DNA from: Ophiostoma sp. CBS 140.51
Taxonomy: Eukaryota > Ascomycota > Sordariomycetes > Ophiostomatales > Ophiostomataceae
Assembly: GCA_029298735.1 (NCBI GenBank)
Contig: JANSLP010000078.1
Location: forward strand, 54,922 to 118,921
Length of the DNA stretch: 64,000 bases
Reading direction: 5' to 3'
Shown: positions 41,890 through 52,933 of the stretch, in pieces
Position numbering within the stretch: position 1 is the stretch's first letter
How the letters are laid out: the number at the start of each line of letters is the position of its first letter
Notes under the pieces: model-generated
Databases searched by the model: none
Told to the model about the DNA's origin: nothing
The model's input: the letters and a program-made list of their open reading frames with translations, nothing else
Translations under genes and position numbers: made by a program

Positions 41890-42285
41890 TTTGTGTTGTG
41901 GGTGGCGGATGTGACCACAAAACCGGCGTGCGTAGTGCTGAAGGATTATATTATTTTGTTCAAGTGCGGGAGAAAACTCAGGGGCTCGAAAAGGAGTTCA
42001 ATGTTAGTTTGTGTTCTAATTGCCGAAATAGGAAACCTCGACTTGGGGTGGCTTCTGTCAGGAAGGGAAGTTACGGATGCATTATCTGGGAAGGTGCAAT
42101 TGCAGCCATAAATGGAAGGGGCATATTGCATTACCTACTCCTTCCTTCACGGTAAATGAAACTGGCAAAATTATGCTGATTGCTGTATTATTATATAAAA
42201 TCTATCCTAGTCGCTATAATGAACAAAGTAAAGGTATCCTAAATGCAATCCTATCAACACCTATCATACACACCTCCCAGCGAGA
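41890..42285. other. intergenic spacer
   Basis: About 400 bp between two minus-strand genes: promoter of the large uncharacterised gene and 3' flank of the mucin-like gene. A/T-rich at 42170-42240. Nothing coding recognised. Confidence 0.45.
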
Positions 42286-44721
42286 TTACGACCACATCAG
42301 GTTGCGGCTCTTTTGACGGTTCTGCTGCCACAGCGGGCGCATTGTTCCAAGAGGTGATGCCGGCGGCGAAAGAGTCTTGACGGTGCCATCAGCTCCAGCT
42401 GCAAGGGTTGCTGCCGGCGGGCTGACACCACCGACACCGACGAGCTGGCCATCAATGGAGAGCGACGGCGACGTCATGTTGAGCGACAGCTGCTGGCCAC
42501 TGTTTGTGCTGGCGCGGTTGTCAACACCCAAACTGGCTCCAGATCCAGAGATGCTGGCCATGCTGCCGCGGTTGGTCCCCGTGGCTGTACCCAGACTTCT
42601 TCCACTGTTGCTGGTCGTCATCGAGCTTCCCTGGACACTGCTCCGGCTGTCACTGCTGGCAATCCCGCTGCTGCCGCCGCCACGCAAGTTGAGGTTGTTC
42701 AAGTTGTTCATGGAGGGCGGCTGGTGACTGGGAGGCAGTACACCTGACGAATCGCGCTCGGTGCCCAGCGTATTGCTCGTGCCGACATTGCTAATATTGC
42801 GGGGCAGCAGACTGTCACTGGCCTGCGGCTCGCTATTTTGGTTTGTCGAATTGTTCTGGCTTGCACTCTGGCTCAGCTCGCTGGGATCCTCTTCGCCGAT
42901 GCGACTCAAAACATCCTGGTAGCCGCGTGTAAACTCGTCAAACTCGCGGTTGAGGGGCACGCGGTCCGAGTCCATGAGCATATCGTCGGGGTGTGTAGGC
43001 TGGTAATTGCTGTTGATGTTACCGTACGTGTGCTGAGGCTGCTGTGGAGACATTGGTAGAGGAGGCTGCGGCGGTGGCTGGCTGTTGGCGTCGTAGTAGG
43101 GTGACTGTTGCGAAATCTGGTTGTAGACGGCGGCATTGGAGGCGGCACGAGAGACAATGCTGCCAGAGACAGAGGTGATACCCGGAGCACTGGGACCGGC
43201 TGTGGTAACGACACCACGGTAGCTGCTGCGTCTCGAGGGTTCACGAGAGAGGAGGCTGTTGTTGCCGGCACTGCTTCTCCGGTTGGGTGTCAGGCTGTTG
43301 GAAACGGCAGCGGCGGCCATCGCAGCCGGACCAATCGCCGGCGTGGCCCATGCACCACCATCGTCGTCATTGCTACCTCCACTACCTCTGTTGCCACCGT
43401 TGTTGCCGTCAGGTCCATCTCCACCTCCACCACCCGGCCGGAAAGGGTTGTCATAGTCGCCTGGTGGCGGCGGCCGAGGCGGCGGCGGTCCACCCGCAGA
43501 AATGTGTGTATAGGTTCCCGTGGCACCCGCCATGGCCATCTCCGGGTTGAGCAGGCCGTGTTCAAAGTCGTCGGGTGTGCTCCGCAAAGCCTGGAAACTG
43601 CCACTGGCGCCGCGGAAGTTGGAGGGGCCCTTGCGGGTGGTGTAGTTAACGCCATTACGGCGCTTCTTCCAGCAAAAGAAGACAATGAGAGCAATAATGG
43701 CAATGAGACCGGCAACACCGCTGATGGTGGCACCAATAATAACACCAGCACGATCGCCACTGTTGACGCCTGTATTGGCCTCGTTGCCGGGGTCGGTTGA
43801 GAGTGAGGCGCCGTTGGACGGGGTGGCGGAGGATGAGGATGTGGAGGAAGACTTGGTGGGTGACGACGAAGATGAGGAAGGTGTGGACGAGGACGAAGAG
43901 GACGTCGTGGATGAAGATGTTGTCTTTGTTGACGACGACGTAGTTTTTGACGAGGTTGTCTTTGTTGAGGAGGATGAAGCCGTCTTGGAAGATGTTGTTT
44001 TGGACGATGTCTTGGTGGACGATGTCGTTGTGGCCGTAAATGTTCCCGTAAAAGTGATGCGCTCGCTGCTAATGGCCAGTGCCGACATACCCGAAGCCGT
44101 TGCCGCCACGCTCTGGCCCAGTGTGCTCGCTGAGCCGCAGCCATACTGGTAGTACCCTCCGGGAAAGCTGTTCTTGTAACAAAAGCTGCCTCCGCCGCAG
44201 GTGTAGACATATGGATTGACTTCGGTGTTGTCACTGCCTCCGTCAACGCACCCTGTAAAGACACCTGCTGTACACGAATAGACGCCATTAGGACAACAAC
44301 CAACAGCGCCATGCTCAGCATCGAGGACACAATGACTCCCGGCCGAACAAGTGGCTGGCAGGTCTGGGTCACCACCAATGTAGCCGCAAATGGTGTTGTC
44401 GCTCTGGCGAGGGAAGAGGTCGGCTGCGCCAAACTGTCGTGGGCTTTGACGTTGACCTAGGCGCACCTCATCCGGAAACGCCGTCGGCAGAGGCCATGGG
44501 ACGACATGGAGTGTGCGGTAGGGGACTGTGGTAAGAGGCGCTGCAACTACTGCAGACCCCGGTGCTGCTGCTCTCGTTGAATGTGCGCTCGGGGCTGCTC
44601 TTGGCTGGTGATCGAGGACGGCAGCTGCAGATGTGCCGTCAACGAGGCTGCAGGCAAGGAGGAGGGTGAAAAGAAGCGAGGCAGATGGCGCCTGTCTGCG
44701 CTGTGTAGTATTGAGAACCAT
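42286..44721 (-). CDS. mucin-like single-pass cell-surface protein (Mid2/WSC-like plan)
   Basis: 811 residues, single exon. Order: signal peptide about 1-33 (LLFTLLLACSLVDGTSAAA); a Cys-rich ectodomain of about 100 residues (112-196, with TCSAGSHCVLD, GCCPNGVYSC, FTGCVDG, YTCGGGSFCYKN and YQYGCGS); a Ser/Thr/Lys stalk (about 225-305) suited to heavy O-mannosylation; a transmembrane helix at 325-350 followed by WKKRRN; and a cytosolic Gly/Ser/Asn/Pro-rich tail of about 460 residues. The plan matches fungal plasma-membrane proteins that sense wall stress or anchor to the wall, but the ectodomain is not a standard WSC domain. The start at 44721 is the only one that provides the signal peptide. 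Ligand and partners unknown. Confidence 0.82.
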   Translation of the reverse strand: MVLNTTQRRQAPSASLLFTLLLACSLVDGTSAAAVLDHQPRAAPSAHSTRAAAPGSAVVAAPLTTVPYRTLHVVPWPLPTAFPDEVRLGQRQSPRQFGAADLFPRQSDNTICGYIGGDPDLPATCSAGSHCVLDAEHGAVGCCPNGVYSCTAGVFTGCVDGGSDNTEVNPYVYTCGGGSFCYKNSFPGGYYQYGCGSASTLGQSVAATASGMSALAISSERITFTGTFTATTTSSTKTSSKTTSSKTASSSSTKTTSSKTTSSSTKTTSSSTTSSSSSSTPSSSSSSPTKSSSTSSSSATPSNGASLSTDPGNEANTGVNSGDRAGVIIGATISGVAGLIAIIALIVFFCWKKRRNGVNYTTRKGPSNFRGASGSFQALRSTPDDFEHGLLNPEMAMAGATGTYTHISAGGPPPPRPPPPGDYDNPFRPGGGGGDGPDGNNGGNRGSGGSNDDDGGAWATPAIGPAAMAAAAVSNSLTPNRRSSAGNNSLLSREPSRRSSYRGVVTTAGPSAPGITSVSGSIVSRAASNAAVYNQISQQSPYYDANSQPPPQPPLPMSPQQPQHTYGNINSNYQPTHPDDMLMDSDRVPLNREFDEFTRGYQDVLSRIGEEDPSELSQSASQNNSTNQNSEPQASDSLLPRNISNVGTSNTLGTERDSSGVLPPSHQPPSMNNLNNLNLRGGGSSGIASSDSRSSVQGSSMTTSNSGRSLGTATGTNRGSMASISGSGASLGVDNRASTNSGQQLSLNMTSPSLSIDGQLVGVGGVSPPAATLAAGADGTVKTLSPPASPLGTMRPLWQQNRQKSRNLMWS

Positions 44722-47700
44722 TGTGTTGATCTGGGCGGCCCAAGCACGCCTGTCGGAAAAAGAAAATGCGAGATAGAAAAAAATGCGAAGAAAAACAGCT
44801 ATATTAGTGCCGTCCTATTTGCTTGTTGTATCGTCGTCGACTGTCGGTCGTTGAGTCGTGAGATAGGATGGCGACATATATAAACAACGCTTTTGCGGGG
44901 AGAGGCGGGATGTAGATGAAGGCGATAGAGAGGGAGAGAGAACAAGCAGCTCGTGAGCTGTGACCTCACTCGGCAAAGCGAGCCGACACCATGCAGTGTT
45001 GTGATGTTGAGAAGAGAGAAGACAGAAATAACGGGATGGAGGTTAATTTGCATTCACATGCAATGCATGCACGACTGCTTCATCGGTTGAAGGCCGTGAT
45101 GTGAGGAGTGGGGAGGAGAGAAAGGAAGGGAAAGGAAGGGAAAGAAGAGAATAAAGACAACAACAACAAAAGAGAGACAGAGACGAGAAACCCCTCAATG
45201 ATGTGAAAAAGATCGACAGCGGTTCAATTTATTGGACTCTGCCTTCTTTTGTTGGTGGTGGGTTGCGTAAGTTTACGACTGAGAGTGTCTGTGTGTTGAC
45301 TTTCTTTTTGGTGATTCTGCAAGGCGGCTGGCTAAACCCTAGGCAACGCAAAAAGCAACGAAAGGGATGGGCGTGTTCGGTGAGAGACGGCTTAGCAGAG
45401 TTTCCGGGGAACTTTGTTGCTCGTCTGTCGGTTCGCGCACGAGTTAATTAGAACGAGGCTTTGTTGACAATGCCGTGCCGCTGGGTGGTTGTGTGGGCGG
45501 GATAAAGAGAAAGAGGTTGTCGAGGCGGGAGTACGAGGCGAGAGAGGCGAAGGAAAGTAAATAGATGAAGAAAGAGGAAGAGACCGTGAGACGCCGTAAG
45601 AGTTCGGGAATTAATTTGTGTAATAATAGCAACACTTGAGATTGAACAAAAACAATCGAAAGAGAGATGCCGAGAGAAGAGACGGAAGCGCGTAAAAGAG
45701 AAAATGAAGGAATATGAGCAAAGGGTGTGGGAAAAGAGGGAAAAGAGGGCAGAAAAGGATAAAAGAGAAGGTGATCGCCGTCGTCTACGTTCGAAGTAAA
45801 CAGGATGTGGCTGTGGGGCAGATGTGCGAAGGGAAGAATAGACAAGAAATAAATAAAGTCGAGATATTTACAATGTGTAAATTTACAGAAAAAAGAATAT
45901 GAGAAGAAGAAAGAGCGCGAGTGAAAAACGCCCAACAGTTCAAGCGACAAGACAATCGCACGAAGACGTGAGCGCGCGCCTGAGGGTCCAGGGGGCCATT
46001 GGACCACTACCAACAAACTGGGGGCCACAAACCACGAAAGCTGAGGCGCATGGATGCAACGGCCGGATTGGGTTGAGCTTGACCTGGAGGAGGGAGCTGT
46101 GGATATGGATGGATTTGGATGGATTCGGCCAGGATGGAATGTGCCGAAGAATACAAGAATAAGAGAATAATAGAGGGAAGGATGCAGTTGAAAATGTAGC
46201 TTACTGGGGAATTTGGCGGTTCTTTGGAACCTGCGACAGTGTGACAGACAAGTGATGACAGAGAACTACGACGCTGTTAGGAAGTGCTGAGATGCTTTAC
46301 GATGGGATACTACGGCACCGAGCGGTGAAGAAGTGCTAACATCATCGCCGTTGACGATCCAAGATCCAAGAGCGACGGGAATGTTGTTTATGCACGGCTA
46401 TGGCAACGGCGCCGTTTATTTGGATGTGCTTGGAGACGATTCAAGACATGTCGACCCAAAGCGGCTTTTAGTGTCGTCGATCTCGGTGTATAAAAGTGCA
46501 CCAAAAGGCACCAAGAGTGTCTGGAATGCAGGCCATGATGAAATTCATAATATAATTGGCGAGTGCGGGCGGCAGATGACATAAATAGATGCATTCGAAT
46601 ACTCGTACGTCGTGGCTCGTGCATTGAAGACACAAGAATCGACGAGAACGCCTCGTTTTGTGACGACGCGTGGAGTGCAAGTGGCGGAGGTCGTGAAAGA
46701 AAACAAAAATACACAAAAGAGAAAAGAGAAAAGAGAACATGGCAAATCCAAAGAAGCTTCTTTTTCTGCCGAGACGTGTCAAAATCCAGGATTCAGGGAG
46801 GCAGACAGGGAAGAGCAAAAAGGGCTGAAGCGACAGGGTCAGGGTGGGACAGACCTGGTCCATTTTGGACGTGGGTAGCTGTTTTTCTCGCTTCTCTCAA
46901 AAGACTGCAGAAATGAGATTGATAGGGATCGAAGTCTGCAACCAGGGGTACATTTGGGCATCCTGGCCAAAACAGGAAGGAAGAAGTGGGAGGTGCCGAC
47001 CTATTCTGACGTCCAATGAGGAAGGAGAGACCCAGGGTTGCTTGACCTGCCCGCGCAAACCCAGACCCATCAAACGATAGCAAAGAGAAATAAGAAGAAA
47101 GGATCTGGACCGGACGTGCACTGTCGCTTTTGATTTCGAGAGTATTCACGTCGTCTTTTGCCGCCAAGGTCGGGACCACAGGATCGCCAGGGCAGACACA
47201 AGGAGGCTATGCTGGTGGGAAGACGGGAGCAAAGAAAAGGCACAAGGAGCACAGAGCACAAGAAGCACAGACCGATGTCGAGGAATGTCCAAATAAAGAT
47301 ACAGTTTGGGTACTGTGATACGGCCGCAAAAAGAAAAGAAACACACCACAGTTAGCACTGTATTCGATCACATACCGGGCTTCCACCTTTTCTGCCCAGC
47401 AGCGCCCAGCTCAGCCAGGAATGCGCCTTCTTTTCCCCACGGCAACTCCATCGATGCATGATCGTGGATGAGCTGTATTACGAGTTTAGAGGCGATCATG
47501 AAAACAATACTACGACAGTTATGACTACACATACACATACTGAATAATTCTTGAGATACATGTAGTGCACTCCGTATTAACCGTTCCTTCCTGTCAGGGC
47601 GATTAGTGCACATCAGGGACCTTCCGCGAGCGCTAAACTAGCGACCGCGCTGCTGTAATATTCCTATTTTATGGGGAATCTATAGGAAGTTAGTGAACAG

Positions 47701-48094
47701 GAAGGCGCTCGACGTCATCAAGTACATAAAGGAAGGAGCTCGTATCAGTCTTCGATATGGCGCGCTATCACCAGTCACATATCTCAGTATCTGTAGCGAA
47801 AAAATTCACACTCATTTTCATTTTCACTTTATGACCTCTTACAATTGCTCACATTGCAACATCTTGAAAATAACGTGTCTATTTGTCTCATATGTCTCGT
47901 ATCTGCGTGTCTCTATCGTGGATTTGTAGTTGTATTTCCAACGGTGTGTATGTTTCGTTTAGATATTTGTTGGCATGTTTTGTTTTGTGAGTTTGTGTCT
48001 CTTTCTGTCGTATTGTGTCTCGTTCAAGTCCCAATCCGTTCACCAACTGCTGTCGTGCAATGTACACCACTTCACAGTACACATACACCTTCCA
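44722..48094. other. 3.4-kb intergenic region
   Basis: The longest stretch without a supported gene. It contains GGAAAGGAAGGGAAAG-type purine repeats at about 45118-45150 and many short mirrored frames, none with a domain or splice structure. Probably promoter of the mucin-like gene plus 3' flank of the next RTA1 gene. A non-coding RNA gene could be missed. Confidence 0.4.
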
Positions 48095-50173
48095 CTACGT
48101 CCACTCGGGCCCCAACTTTTCCTTCTCGTCCGGGCTGTCGCAGGTCCGACGGCTGTCGCTGTGGTGGAAGAGGGCGTTTTCCCGTTCTTGGTTTTGGTGT
48201 TCTTGAGGTTCTCTGTCTTGGTGTTCCTGGTGCTCTTGCTGTGGAGCCTCCTCCGTCTGTAAGCCCGCCTGCGCCACATCGTCAAACCCAGCAAACGGGT
48301 CGTCACCATAATTGGTGCCGGTACCATGACTCTGGCTGCGACTCTGACTTCCTCCTCCTCCTCCATGGCTTTGACTGGTCGCTCGACTGATGGCACTGCG
48401 CACACTTTGTGGTATCGTGCGTGCGCCACCACTCCGTGCTGATGTCGACCGTGAAGGTGTGTTCAAGAACCGGAAGAGAATAAAGTTGTCCATGGACAGG
48501 CGGGCAAGCAGTCGTTGTGGTGCACCTCCCGCAGCCTCGTCAGGTTCGCCTGGCGCAGGCATCCGTGCAGGCCGCTCGCCGCCGACAAACGATTCTCTTG
48601 GGAGAGATACAGAGAGCGATGCCGACAAGGAGAAGCGGGCCAATGCTTCAACGACAGGTGGTGGCGGATGACGAGGACGGAACTGGCTCTGGCGGTGCTG
48701 TTGGCGCTGTCGTTGTCGGTAATGCCGTTGGAGTGCAGCCCTTTGTTGGAGCAGGACTTGCTCAGTCGACAACTCCTGTCCACCTTCTGCTGCCTCTGCT
48801 GGCGACGGCTGTCCAAAGTACCCTCTCCCCTCGACAGGGCTCTCGAGGTCATGCAGGGCGTCCATCCTCTCATCCACATCGTCATCACCACCACTTGTGG
48901 GCGTGTTGCTTCCACCACTTCGTCCCCCACCCTGGCTGGAACTGTGGCGCGCTTCGGTCGCCGGCAGAGCCCAGCCTGCGTGGCACGCGCACAGCAGGAG
49001 GAGAGCCAGAGCAGTGGGGAGACCGTCTAGCACGAGGGCATATAATGTGCTTCGAGAAGCGGAAGATGCCGCCGTCGACTTGCCCTCAGCTGCCATGACG
49101 GCCTCCACGGTCCGGTAGACGATGCGCATCACCAGCAGTGCTAGCACACCGTAGGTCGTCATCAATAGCCAGACAATCTGTCTTCGCCGTCGAGGAGGCA
49201 GTGACGGCCGTACAGTCCCCGCCTCGTCTCGTTCTTGCTGCCCGCCCGGTCGTGCTGGTGGGAGTGTCGCATACGCATGCGTGACAGCAGCCAACAAGAT
49301 GAGAACTGCGACACCTTGCGCGGCCAGCCCGCCCGCCCACACCAGGCCGGCCGCCACCAGCAGTGCCTGTGGTATGTCGTAGGCAGACGACGTCGTCAGC
49401 CCACAGTACACGAGAAACGCAATCGCCGCTGCCTGTGCGGCCGCCGCGATCACCAACAACACCCAAACCGGCCACGCCGCGATCCAGCGGCCATTGCTCG
49501 GCCATGGTCTTCTCATATCGTCGGGCAGACTGTCGTGCGCCGGCACAAAGCGTGTGCGCGCCAACCGGTTGAGAGTCGCGTAGGGCACGAGGGTGATGCA
49601 CAGAGGTGCAATTTGGAGTAAGATAAACGCAGTCGCAAGAAGGTAGGGCTGCACGTTGTCCGTGTCTGAAGGGTCGCCTCGTTGACGGGAGCCCGCCGCT
49701 TGCAAAATATACCCGGCAGATGCTGCCAGGCCGCCCGCGACGGCAGCTGTTGCTACTTTCCAGAGCCGGTAGTAGCAGCCCTGCACAAGGTGTAAGATTG
49801 TGAGAAGACCGAATATGCCAGCAAACGCTGCGCCGCCCCATTCGCTCGTAAAGCGGGAGTCGCCTATTGTCGGAAAAGGACCGAACGAGACGGCCATGTA
49901 GGGTGAGCATGGACCGGGCCAACATGATGCGCCATTGAGAGTAACGGAGGAAGTTGCTGTCGCAGTCGAGGTGGGATGCGCCGTTTTTGTTGTCACTTTT
50001 GTTGTTGTCGCAACCGCTGTCAAGGTCTGCATAAATGTTCGTGTATAAAAGTCGAGTGTGGTCGATGGACCGACTGTATGTGTTGTAGTTGCCGGTTCTG
50101 TTGGTGCTGTCGTCGTCAGCGCAACGGCCGCTGCCGCCGCCAGCGCCGTAAAAAGGACCTCCGCCGGGGCCAT
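48095..50173 (-). CDS. RTA1-like seven-transmembrane protein with long cytosolic tail
   Basis: 692 residues, single exon. It opens with a hydrophobic leader (FTALAAAAAVALTTT) and a Thr-rich extracellular stretch ending in CWPGPCSPYMAV. Seven membrane segments run from AAFAGIFGLLTILHLVQG to TALALLLLCACHAGW. RTA1 landmarks are ILLQIAPLCITLVPYATLNRL, LVMRIVYRTVEAV and LYALVLDGLPTALALL, so the assignment rests on the last three helices. The tail of about 270 residues is Gln/Arg/Ser-rich and disordered, with RHYRQRQRQQHRQSQ. It is much longer and more divergent than the RTA1 protein at 4.5 kb, so the two are distant paralogues, not recent duplicates. Substrate unknown. Confidence 0.75.
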   Translation of the reverse strand: MAPAEVLFTALAAAAAVALTTTAPTEPATTTHTVGPSTTLDFYTRTFMQTLTAVATTTKVTTKTAHPTSTATATSSVTLNGASCWPGPCSPYMAVSFGPFPTIGDSRFTSEWGGAAFAGIFGLLTILHLVQGCYYRLWKVATAAVAGGLAASAGYILQAAGSRQRGDPSDTDNVQPYLLATAFILLQIAPLCITLVPYATLNRLARTRFVPAHDSLPDDMRRPWPSNGRWIAAWPVWVLLVIAAAAQAAAIAFLVYCGLTTSSAYDIPQALLVAAGLVWAGGLAAQGVAVLILLAAVTHAYATLPPARPGGQQERDEAGTVRPSLPPRRRRQIVWLLMTTYGVLALLVMRIVYRTVEAVMAAEGKSTAASSASRSTLYALVLDGLPTALALLLLCACHAGWALPATEARHSSSQGGGRSGGSNTPTSGGDDDVDERMDALHDLESPVEGRGYFGQPSPAEAAEGGQELSTEQVLLQQRAALQRHYRQRQRQQHRQSQFRPRHPPPPVVEALARFSLSASLSVSLPRESFVGGERPARMPAPGEPDEAAGGAPQRLLARLSMDNFILFRFLNTPSRSTSARSGGARTIPQSVRSAISRATSQSHGGGGGSQSRSQSHGTGTNYGDDPFAGFDDVAQAGLQTEEAPQQEHQEHQDREPQEHQNQERENALFHHSDSRRTCDSPDEKEKLGPEWT

Positions 50174-51775
50174 CTCGTTAAAGTGCGCTTTATTTGGTCA
50201 TTGATGGTGGAGGAAGGTATTATGTCGCAATAAGACAAAGGAAATCAAACTAAGAGGAAAGAAAGATGGTGACGGTAATAAAGTCGAAATAGTCGTCGCA
50301 AGTGGCACAAAATAAATGAAAAGAAGAGAAGACGAGAAACAAAATGAAATAGAAAAGACGAACGATCGTGATCCTCGGCCCGCTGGCTGCTCGTCAATCT
50401 GGCAGCTGTCCACTTTCCACTTTCCATTGTTCACTGCCCAGCAAGGCTTGTCTTCTTTCGTCTTCCGAGTCGTCTTTCCTCTGTCATCATTTTCTTCCCT
50501 TCTTTTTGTCTACGTATTTCCCCCTCTTCGTTTCCTTCCCACGCTTTCTACTTACTGGCCAGCACAGTTGGGTCTGCATCTGGTTTTCTTGGCAATAACC
50601 TGCTTCCAATACGAGCTTTTGGTGAGTGACAATCACAGGAGTGAGCTATCCCTTCTGGCCTCGTCTTGACTCGTCCCAATTTAAAGGTAGGACCCGCACT
50701 TTGGCATACGTCCAAGATAAGACACCACGACGGATTATTACGCAGTACTTTTCATAGTCGTAACTGCAAATCCCAAAGCAACATCGTGTCCCAGAATGGC
50801 GGCTCAAATGAGGCCCAGAAGCAGGCCAGAAACAGGTGTTCATCTTCCGTCCAGCCCTGTTCTTGGTCATGTTCTCGTCTTCTCATTTGCTTGATTTTCT
50901 CGTATTGTTCTTCCCTTTCTTCCTGCAATCACTCATCATGCCGATTTGGCCCGTGCTGAACCACAGGCCCCAGCCTCTTTCTTTTTGAACCTTTCATGTC
51001 TTCTTGACTTCTTTCAATTCACCCAAATCGTGGGAATACGAGGTTTGGGGAAGAGACGAGGGTCCTGCACCTCGAACTATGACGGATCTGTCAACGGGTG
51101 CCCGCTGTGAAGGGAAACCCCACAATTCGATAGCCCACTAACAATCACAAACAAACCACTAACACGAAGAAATACAGTGAAAGCGCAACATACCGCACCA
51201 AAAGTGCTGCGCTTTTCTCCCTTTTGTTTCAATTCGGCAGGAGCCCGCGGCCCTAACAGTTGCCCGAAGTGCCCGCAGTCAAAAGTGATCTTTAAATAGA
51301 AACAAAGCTGCCCCAGCAAGGCAAGACCCGCAGATGCCAGGAAACGACGACCCATCAATCACACCTGAACCACATTTAGCCACACATACTCCACGAGTTC
51401 CACGAACTCCATCCAGAGCCTCGATGTCAGTTTTCTATGTTGTGCACTCCTTTTCTTACTCAGTCCATATCCACTCATCTCCAGACTCGCTACACCCTCA
51501 AACCTCAAACAATAGCGTCGATGCAGACATCGTTTCTCGGGATGTAGTCCATACACTGCCGCTCGCACTCTTGTCTCTTATTTCTGTCTCTCGTAAAAGA
51601 GTAGCTTTCTCAAGGCGCACAATGAGGTCATAATGACAGTAGCTGTCGTAAATAAAGATACAATTTTGAATAAAATAGAAACAGAATAAAAATAGGTGGA
51701 CAGCCTGGCCTTACCAGCCTCAACATCCTCGTGGGCCTCAAGCCACAATCTCCCTCATCCCATCCTTCATCTCCA
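50174..51775. other. intergenic region
   Basis: 1.6 kb between two minus-strand genes. Pyrimidine-rich stretches at 50450-50560. No gene recognised. Confidence 0.45.
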
Positions 51776-52933
51776 TTATGACACGATGGCCTTCACATGA
51801 TCTCCAATCAGGCACTGTCCATCTGCCGTCCCATAATAGATCGTGTTGCCATCGTCGGCCGACTTGCCCGTGCTCAGCGTGTCGCCCCATTGCCAGAAGA
51901 GATCGCCCGCCATGCCCTCACCAGACGACGCAATGGACGCCGTCTGCCACACCTTTTCGACAGCGCAGTGGTCCGTCTCGACGCCGTACTCCTCGAGGAG
52001 ACACGGCTTGCCGGCAGCCTTGCATGCCGCCGCATGGTCTGCAATCCATCCGGGACCAAAACTGTTGTCCACACCCCATGCCTTGGGGTACATGTGGAAC
52101 GTGCCGAAATCAAGAGTTGAGATGTTCAAGTTCTTGACAAAGTCGACGCCCTCGCCTGTTGTGTAGGGATACGACAAGGTCGTGCCATTACCCGGTGGCA
52201 GACCGAAGCCCTCATCGCCCAGCGTCACCATCCGATGCGGATCCAAACTCTTAATGTATTGAGAGGTCGACGCTGCCCAGTCGCGAAGCGTATCGGTCGG
52301 ACAACCCTTGCAGCGCGGCTCGTTGGCAAGCTCCCAGGCAAAGATGGACGAGGCGTTGGTGTAGCGCGTGACGACGGCCTCAATGTACTTGCGGTATTGC
52401 GTTTGGGCTGCGGTATTGGCATACCACCCTTCCTTGGTCCCGCCAAAGGCCGTGGCATACGCCGGCATTCCACCATAGTCGCTCCAGTTGTTCACAAAAT
52501 TGACAATCAGATAGATGCCACGCTTAGCCGCGGCAGCCACGACGTAGTCCAGCCGCTGCAGACCATCGGCGCCCGTGTTGATTTTCGAGCCGGAGGCAGA
52601 CAGGTATTGGAAGTAGACCGTGCCCGGCGACGGTTTGGTGGTGACATCATTGAAGCCCCACACTCGCAAGATCTTGAGCCCAGACGTGGCGATGTGATCC
52701 AAGACTAGGTCGACATCGGCTGTGTTGGTCAAAAAGCCGATCCAGTACGAGTTGGAGCCGGCCAGGTACTTGGTGGCGCCGTCGACAGCGAAACGAATGC
52801 CAGACGTCGTGGGGATGCTGGCTGCAGCAGTGGCAGTAGCACTCGCAGTCGGGGCGGCCAAAACGCTGGTGGTCAACAGACTGGCTGCCACAGCAGCGAG
52901 GCCAAGAAGAGACGGTGCACGGGGGAGGATCAT
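51776..52933 (-). CDS. secreted endo-1,4-beta-mannanase (GH5)
   Basis: 385 residues, single exon. Signal peptide about 1-26 (LLGLAAVAASLLTTSVLA), a short Ala/Thr linker, then a GH5 TIM barrel. The GH5 subfamily-7 mannanase pattern is clear: YWIGFLTN, LKILRVWGFND, YLIVNFVNNWSDYGGM, FAWELANEPRC with the acid/base Glu205, TFHMYPKAWG, and LLEEYGVE with the nucleophile (Glu315 expected). WQWGDTLSTG follows near the end. It cleaves mannan in plant hemicellulose outside the cell. There is no carbohydrate-binding module and no GPI signal. Expected to respond to carbon source as in related fungi, but no regulator site was verified. The start at 52933 is fixed by the signal peptide. Confidence 0.95.
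   Translation of the reverse strand: MILPRAPSLLGLAAVAASLLTTSVLAAPTASATATAAASIPTTSGIRFAVDGATKYLAGSNSYWIGFLTNTADVDLVLDHIATSGLKILRVWGFNDVTTKPSPGTVYFQYLSASGSKINTGADGLQRLDYVVAAAAKRGIYLIVNFVNNWSDYGGMPAYATAFGGTKEGWYANTAAQTQYRKYIEAVVTRYTNASSIFAWELANEPRCKGCPTDTLRDWAASTSQYIKSLDPHRMVTLGDEGFGLPPGNGTTLSYPYTTGEGVDFVKNLNISTLDFGTFHMYPKAWGVDNSFGPGWIADHAAACKAAGKPCLLEEYGVETDHCAVEKVWQTASIASSGEGMAGDLFWQWGDTLSTGKSADDGNTIYYGTADGQCLIGDHVKAIVS

Noticed and set aside
43290..44432. Second minus-strand frame (380 codons) within the mucin-like gene
   Set aside because: Shifted frame of the Ser/Thr/Lys-repeat and Gly-rich coding sequence; it reads as His/Pro/Arg-rich repeats without a domain.
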